Shown: piece after piece, positions 60,775-64,000 of the stretch
Layout of the letters: each line of letters begins with the position of its first letter
Numbering within the stretch: position 1 is the first letter of the stretch
Origin: Mesorhizobium tianshanense
GTDB lineage: Bacteria; Pseudomonadota; Alphaproteobacteria; Rhizobiales; Rhizobiaceae
DNA: 64,000 nt
Direction: 5' to 3'
Assembly (NCBI RefSeq): GCF_007830515.1
Contig: NZ_VLKT01000038.1
Location: 1 to 64,000, forward strand
Program-made: the position numbers and the translations under genes
Notes under the pieces: generated by a model
Told to the model about the DNA's origin: nothing
What the model saw: the letters and a program-made list of their open reading frames with translations, nothing else
The model's database searches: none

Positions 60775-62430
60775 TCACAGGGTGACCGCCATGCCGAGCT
60801 TCTCCACCGTGTTGTCGGCGGTAGCGCCCGGCAGTTTCAGGAACTCGGTGTAGAATGCCTTTTGCGAATCCACGCCGAGCCGGTCGGTCGTCTCGTTCCA
60901 CTCGGCCGCCGCCGTTTCCAGCGATGCCTTCGGATCGGCACCGGCCCACACGGCAGTGCACATGCGGTCGATGCTCAGGAAATAGTCCTGCGCGCCGGGC
61001 ATGATCGGGTCGAGGAGGCCGACATTGGCCGAGTTGTTGAGGTTGCTGAGATACTCCTTGGCGCTCGGGAACAGCGCGCCGTAGAGCTCGGACTTGAAGT
61101 GGGAGATGCGGTAAGGATCGCGCAGCGCATAGGGCAGCATGCAGCGCGCAAGCGAGACGGGTGGCGAGCATGCCCACTGCATGAACAAGTAGGCCGCTTC
61201 GGGGTTGGCCGAATCTGCCGACAACGCCTTGTTGTAGCCGGTCGCATGTTCAGGATTGCCGGGCACGACCGCGTAGCCAACCTTGCCGGCGATTTGTGAT
61301 TGCGGGATGAAGTTGATTGCAGTCGCCGATTGCGAATAGTTTGCGGCCATCCGGCCTGACGGCGGCCAGGAGTAAATCATCGCCACCTTTCCGGTGAGGA
61401 ACGCCGCCCACAGCGAGACGGCGTCGAGCTCGTTGTTGCCGGGGATCGACGCCGCATTGGCCGCAATCATGTTCTGCAGCGTCTTGACGCCGGCATCCGA
61501 AACCAAGCCGGCTTTCATGTCGTCGCCGAACAGTTTTCCGCCGTTGGCGCGGTACTGCTGCAGGAAATCGAACTGGTTGCCAGGGCTGCCCGCTTTGCGG
61601 AAATGACCCGCGCCATAAACGTTGGGCGCCATTTGGTCGGTGATAAACTGGGCGATCTGGGCATACTCCTCCCAGGTCTTCGGCGGTCCCAGTTTGGCGT
61701 TGAACTTGGCCTGGTATGCCTCCACCATCTTCGGATCCTCGAAGATGTCCTTGCGGTAGTAGAGAGCGAACATGTCGCCGTCGTCGAAGAAGCCCCAGAT
61801 CTTGCCCTTGTAGGTCGGCAGCGCCTTGTAGAGAGGATGATAGTCCTCGAGGTCGGTCGGGTTCATGTATTTGGCGATGTAGTCGTCAAGCGGTGCGATG
61901 ACGCCGCCATCGGCGAGCGACGGCGTCCATGCCGGCGAGATGTCGAGGACGTCATAGGCGCCTGAGCCGGCGATGTGCTCGGCCACCGCCTTGGAGTACT
62001 GATCCGGGTTCGACAGTTCGACCACATTCGACTTCATGCCCGTAAGCTGCTCCCACATCGGTCCACTGAAATTGCGCGGATCGAGCGCCTGCAGGCCGGC
62101 CTCATAGGTCATGTTGAGCGTGACACCCGAATGCGCCTTGGCCGCCTCGACCGCGCGGAAGGCGGAACCGTCCGCTGGCCCTTCCATCGACGCCTTCATG
62201 GCCGCGACCTGTGCCTGGCCGAGCGGCGAGCCGGCATCCGCGAGTTCGAGCTTCTGCTGGGCCAGCGCCCAATCCGTCATCATGCCGAGGATCGGGCCGG
62301 ACGCCGCCAGCATGCCGGTCATCTGGCCGAAGCGGGTTATGAAGGTTCGGCGGGTGGTCTCGCCGCGCATGAAGGCGTCGACCTCTGCTTCGAGGCCTGC
62401 CTGAAAGTCACGTTTTTCATGATCGTTCAT
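60775..62430 (-). CDS. Tat-exported extracellular solute-binding protein (CUT1 type)
   Basis: 551 residues from ATG 62430 (GGAGGACC upstream). The N-terminus carries a twin-arginine motif TTRRTFITRFGQMTG, so export is by Tat. The mature protein is long for the family (about 430 is usual): it has an extra N-terminal helix (KRDFQAGLEAEVDAFMRG) and the body GFFDDGDMFALYYRKDIFED, NPEAAYLFMQWACSP. It captures a sugar or sugar acid for the permeases downstream. Confidence 0.88.
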   Translation of the reverse strand: MNDHEKRDFQAGLEAEVDAFMRGETTRRTFITRFGQMTGMLAASGPILGMMTDWALAQQKLELADAGSPLGQAQVAAMKASMEGPADGSAFRAVEAAKAHSGVTLNMTYEAGLQALDPRNFSGPMWEQLTGMKSNVVELSNPDQYSKAVAEHIAGSGAYDVLDISPAWTPSLADGGVIAPLDDYIAKYMNPTDLEDYHPLYKALPTYKGKIWGFFDDGDMFALYYRKDIFEDPKMVEAYQAKFNAKLGPPKTWEEYAQIAQFITDQMAPNVYGAGHFRKAGSPGNQFDFLQQYRANGGKLFGDDMKAGLVSDAGVKTLQNMIAANAASIPGNNELDAVSLWAAFLTGKVAMIYSWPPSGRMAANYSQSATAINFIPQSQIAGKVGYAVVPGNPEHATGYNKALSADSANPEAAYLFMQWACSPPVSLARCMLPYALRDPYRISHFKSELYGALFPSAKEYLSNLNNSANVGLLDPIMPGAQDYFLSIDRMCTAVWAGADPKASLETAAAEWNETTDRLGVDSQKAFYTEFLKLPGATADNTVEKLGMAVTL

Positions 62431-62547
62431 AGTGGTTGGTCCTCCCATGTTTCCGTTTGCGTCACTCGTCCGCGGGCGCGGCGGTCGAGTATTCCTCCCG
62501 TGAAGCCGCCGCGAAGAGCCGCAGCGGCGCGCCGAATTCTCGTACTC

Positions 62548-63600
62548 CTAGGTCCCGAAGCGGACGGCGAAACCGGCCAACCGATCCTTCCATGCTTCTG
62601 TCGAAAGGACCTCGCGATTGACCACGCCGCGCGGTTCGCGCCCGTGCTGCACCTCGATCACCGCCTTGACGTCGGCGGCACCGTTGCCGGCAAAGCACTG
62701 GTCGGTCCAGCACAGTGCGTGCGGCGCCAGGATAACGTTGTCGAGCCTGAGGATCGGATCGTCGGCGTCCGGCGGCTCCTGCTCCAGCACGTCGAGCCCC
62801 GCGCCGGCGATGCGGCGCTCCTGCAGCACTTTCGTCAGCGCCTTCTGGTCGACGATCGGGCCGCGCGCGGTGTTGATCAGGTAAGCCGTCGGCTTCATCA
62901 GCGCGAGCCGCTCGGCATTGACGATGTGATGGGTCTGAGGCGTCAGAGGACAGCTTACCGACAGCACGTCGGCGCGGCGGAACAGATCCTCCAGACCGAC
63001 CAGTTCGATGCCCAGTTCGGCAGCGACTGTCCTGTCGGCGAATGGATCATGGGCGATGAAATTCATGTCGAAGGGCTTCGCCATGCGAAAGACCTCAGCA
63101 CCGATGTTGCCAATGCCGAGCGACCCCAGCGTCCGCCCGACCAGGCCGACGCCCATATGCTGCGAACGCTTGTCGAACCCATGAGCTCCCTTGCGGGTCA
63201 GGGCGTCCTTGATGAGCAGTTTGCCGGTCAGTGCCAGCATGAAGGTGATGACGGATATGGCGACGGGCCGCCGCACGCCGTCGGGCGTGATGACGAGCGC
63301 GATGCCGGCGGCGGTGCAGGCCTCGACGTCGACGGTATCGTAGCCGACCCCGAAGCGGGCGACGACGGCCAGGCGACCGCTCTTGGGGACACTGGTCGCA
63401 TCGAAGCGATGGGCAAGCAGGATCAGCGCATCGAAATCCTCAAGCTGCTCGGCACGCAGCGGATTGTTCGGCTCCAGGAATGCCATTTCGACGCCGGGCG
63501 CATTGCGCAGCGGCTCCAGGTCGAAGTCGGGATAGGTCGGCGAGCCGTCCGGCTTGCGGAAATCACCGGAGAGCGCCACCCTGAACATTGCGTTGGCCAT
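62548..63600 (-). CDS. D-2-hydroxyacid dehydrogenase (NAD(P)-dependent)
   Basis: 350 residues from ATG 63600 with GGAGGAGACG. NAD motif VGRTLGSLGIGNIGAEVFRM (GxGxxG), catalytic Arg in LINTARGPIVD, Glu in DVLEQEPPD and His in APHALCWTD, the full triad of the family. It reduces or oxidises 2-keto/2-hydroxy acids. It lies 13 bases after the HpcH/HpaI aldolase gene, so a keto acid made by that aldolase is its likely substrate. Confidence 0.9.
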   Translation of the reverse strand: MANAMFRVALSGDFRKPDGSPTYPDFDLEPLRNAPGVEMAFLEPNNPLRAEQLEDFDALILLAHRFDATSVPKSGRLAVVARFGVGYDTVDVEACTAAGIALVITPDGVRRPVAISVITFMLALTGKLLIKDALTRKGAHGFDKRSQHMGVGLVGRTLGSLGIGNIGAEVFRMAKPFDMNFIAHDPFADRTVAAELGIELVGLEDLFRRADVLSVSCPLTPQTHHIVNAERLALMKPTAYLINTARGPIVDQKALTKVLQERRIAGAGLDVLEQEPPDADDPILRLDNVILAPHALCWTDQCFAGNGAADVKAVIEVQHGREPRGVVNREVLSTEAWKDRLAGFAVRFGT

Positions 63601-63613
63601 CGTCTCCTCCACC

Positions 63614-64000
63614 TCACTCGCAGCCGGCCCGGATCTTGGAGACCGCGTCGGCCATCGCATCGTGCAGGACCCAGACATCGCCCGAATAGCAAATGAAATC
63701 GAAGCCTTGTTTGTAGAAGTCGTGCCCCTGCTGCACGTTGGGCACCAGGCGTCCGAGCGATTTGTTGTGCTTCTTGGCGGCCGCAACGATCCTGTCCATC
63801 GCATCGGTAAAGGTGGGATGGGCGAAGTCGCCGGGAACGCCGAGGGAGACCGACAGATCGAAATGTCCGACCCATAGACAATCGACCCCTTCCAGTCCCG
63901 CAATGCCGTCGATGTTCTTGACGCCGTCGGCGGTCTCGATCAGGCAGATGAACACCGAGCGCTGGTTGGCTGCTTCGAATTTATCTTTAACCGAGCCCGG
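63614..64000 (-). CDS. HpcH/HpaI-family aldolase, C-terminal part (cut by window edge)
   Basis: The C-terminal 129 residues are visible: FICLIETADGVKNIDGIA (metal Glu), DCLWVGHFDLSVSLGVPG (metal Asp) and FICYSGDVWVLHDAMADAV. This is the class II barrel of 4-hydroxy-2-oxoheptanedioate / 2-keto-3-deoxy sugar acid aldolases, which cleave keto acids to pyruvate plus an aldehyde. It reads in from beyond the window and leads the operon or follows other genes there. Confidence 0.85.
   Translation of the reverse strand, partial: PGSVKDKFEAANQRSVFICLIETADGVKNIDGIAGLEGVDCLWVGHFDLSVSLGVPGDFAHPTFTDAMDRIVAAAKKHNKSLGRLVPNVQQGHDFYKQGFDFICYSGDVWVLHDAMADAVSKIRAGCE

Noticed and set aside
61975..63696. 573-codon plus-strand open frame
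   Set aside because: It is antisense to the clear binding-protein and dehydrogenase genes; long antisense frames are expected at this GC content and it shows no domain.
1..64000. CRISPR arrays, rRNA operons, replication origins
   Set aside because: No regularly spaced repeats, rRNA-like conserved stretches or DnaA-box clusters were noticed on reading either strand.

Overview
The window is GC-rich alphaproteobacterial DNA, most likely a rhizobial chromosome, with Mesorhizobium the best guess. The clues are a MucR/Ros-type regulator, two class III nucleotide cyclases (one with a TolB-like domain and TPRs), DUF2934, an alphaproteobacterial LexA box (GTTC-N7-GTTC), IS21 and IS630 debris, and long polyol and sugar ABC-transporter operons. 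The assignment is inference; no rRNA, tRNA or other taxonomic marker was found.

Region 1 (1-12.8 kb) starts with the tail of an IS630 transposase and an orphan three-helix membrane protein resembling Pycsar effectors. An RND efflux pump follows, then a patatin / acetoacetate decarboxylase / 3-hydroxybutyrate dehydrogenase operon, a DUF900 lipoprotein hydrolase, a quinone-oxidoreductase-like enzyme and two related TetR regulators. Four promoters here share one operator-like motif (GAC-N6-GTC followed by AATATGA). At three of them it lies in the 17-bp spacer of a good -35/-10 pair. A decayed copy of a tetR 5' end sits beside the pump promoter. I read the block as a TetR-controlled membrane-stress or lipid regulon that grew by duplication.

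Region 2 (12.8-43.7 kb) is a patchwork of small intact genes (AraC plus haloperoxidase-type hydrolase, metallo-hydrolase, FAD oxidoreductase, an SOS-boxed SRAP operon, deaminase, DUF924, MucR, a RES/Xre toxin-antitoxin pair, CFA synthase, sulfotransferase, two nucleotide cyclases) mixed with many broken ones. The broken set includes epoxide hydrolase, DUF1330, a serine recombinase tail, an HCCA-isomerase-like gene, an MFS carrier, an alpha/beta hydrolase, a two-domain VOC dioxygenase, an NDUFA9-like epimerase and IS21 istA/istB. A 203-bp element with long terminal inverted repeats looks like a MITE. This is an accessory, decaying zone.

Region 3 (43.7-56.7 kb) is a minus-strand catabolic operon: sugar-binding protein, two-domain ABC ATPase, permease, SorC/DeoR-type regulator, aldo/keto reductase, GlpD/EryB-like FAD dehydrogenase, class I aldolase, FGGY kinase and GMC oxidoreductase, with a secreted SGNH hydrolase just upstream. 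Gene order and overlaps imply one pathway for a polyol or unusual sugar: import, oxidation, phosphorylation, aldol cleavage. Its substrate cannot be read from the sequence and it is the best candidate for an undescribed pathway.

Region 4 (56.7-64 kb) has a Phd-type antitoxin with a frameshifted PemK-like toxin. A second operon follows, reading out of the window: an HpcH/HpaI aldolase (cut by the window edge), a D-2-hydroxyacid dehydrogenase, a Tat-exported solute-binding protein and a CUT1 importer (two permeases and a MalK-type ATPase), suggesting uptake and degradation of a sugar or sugar acid.
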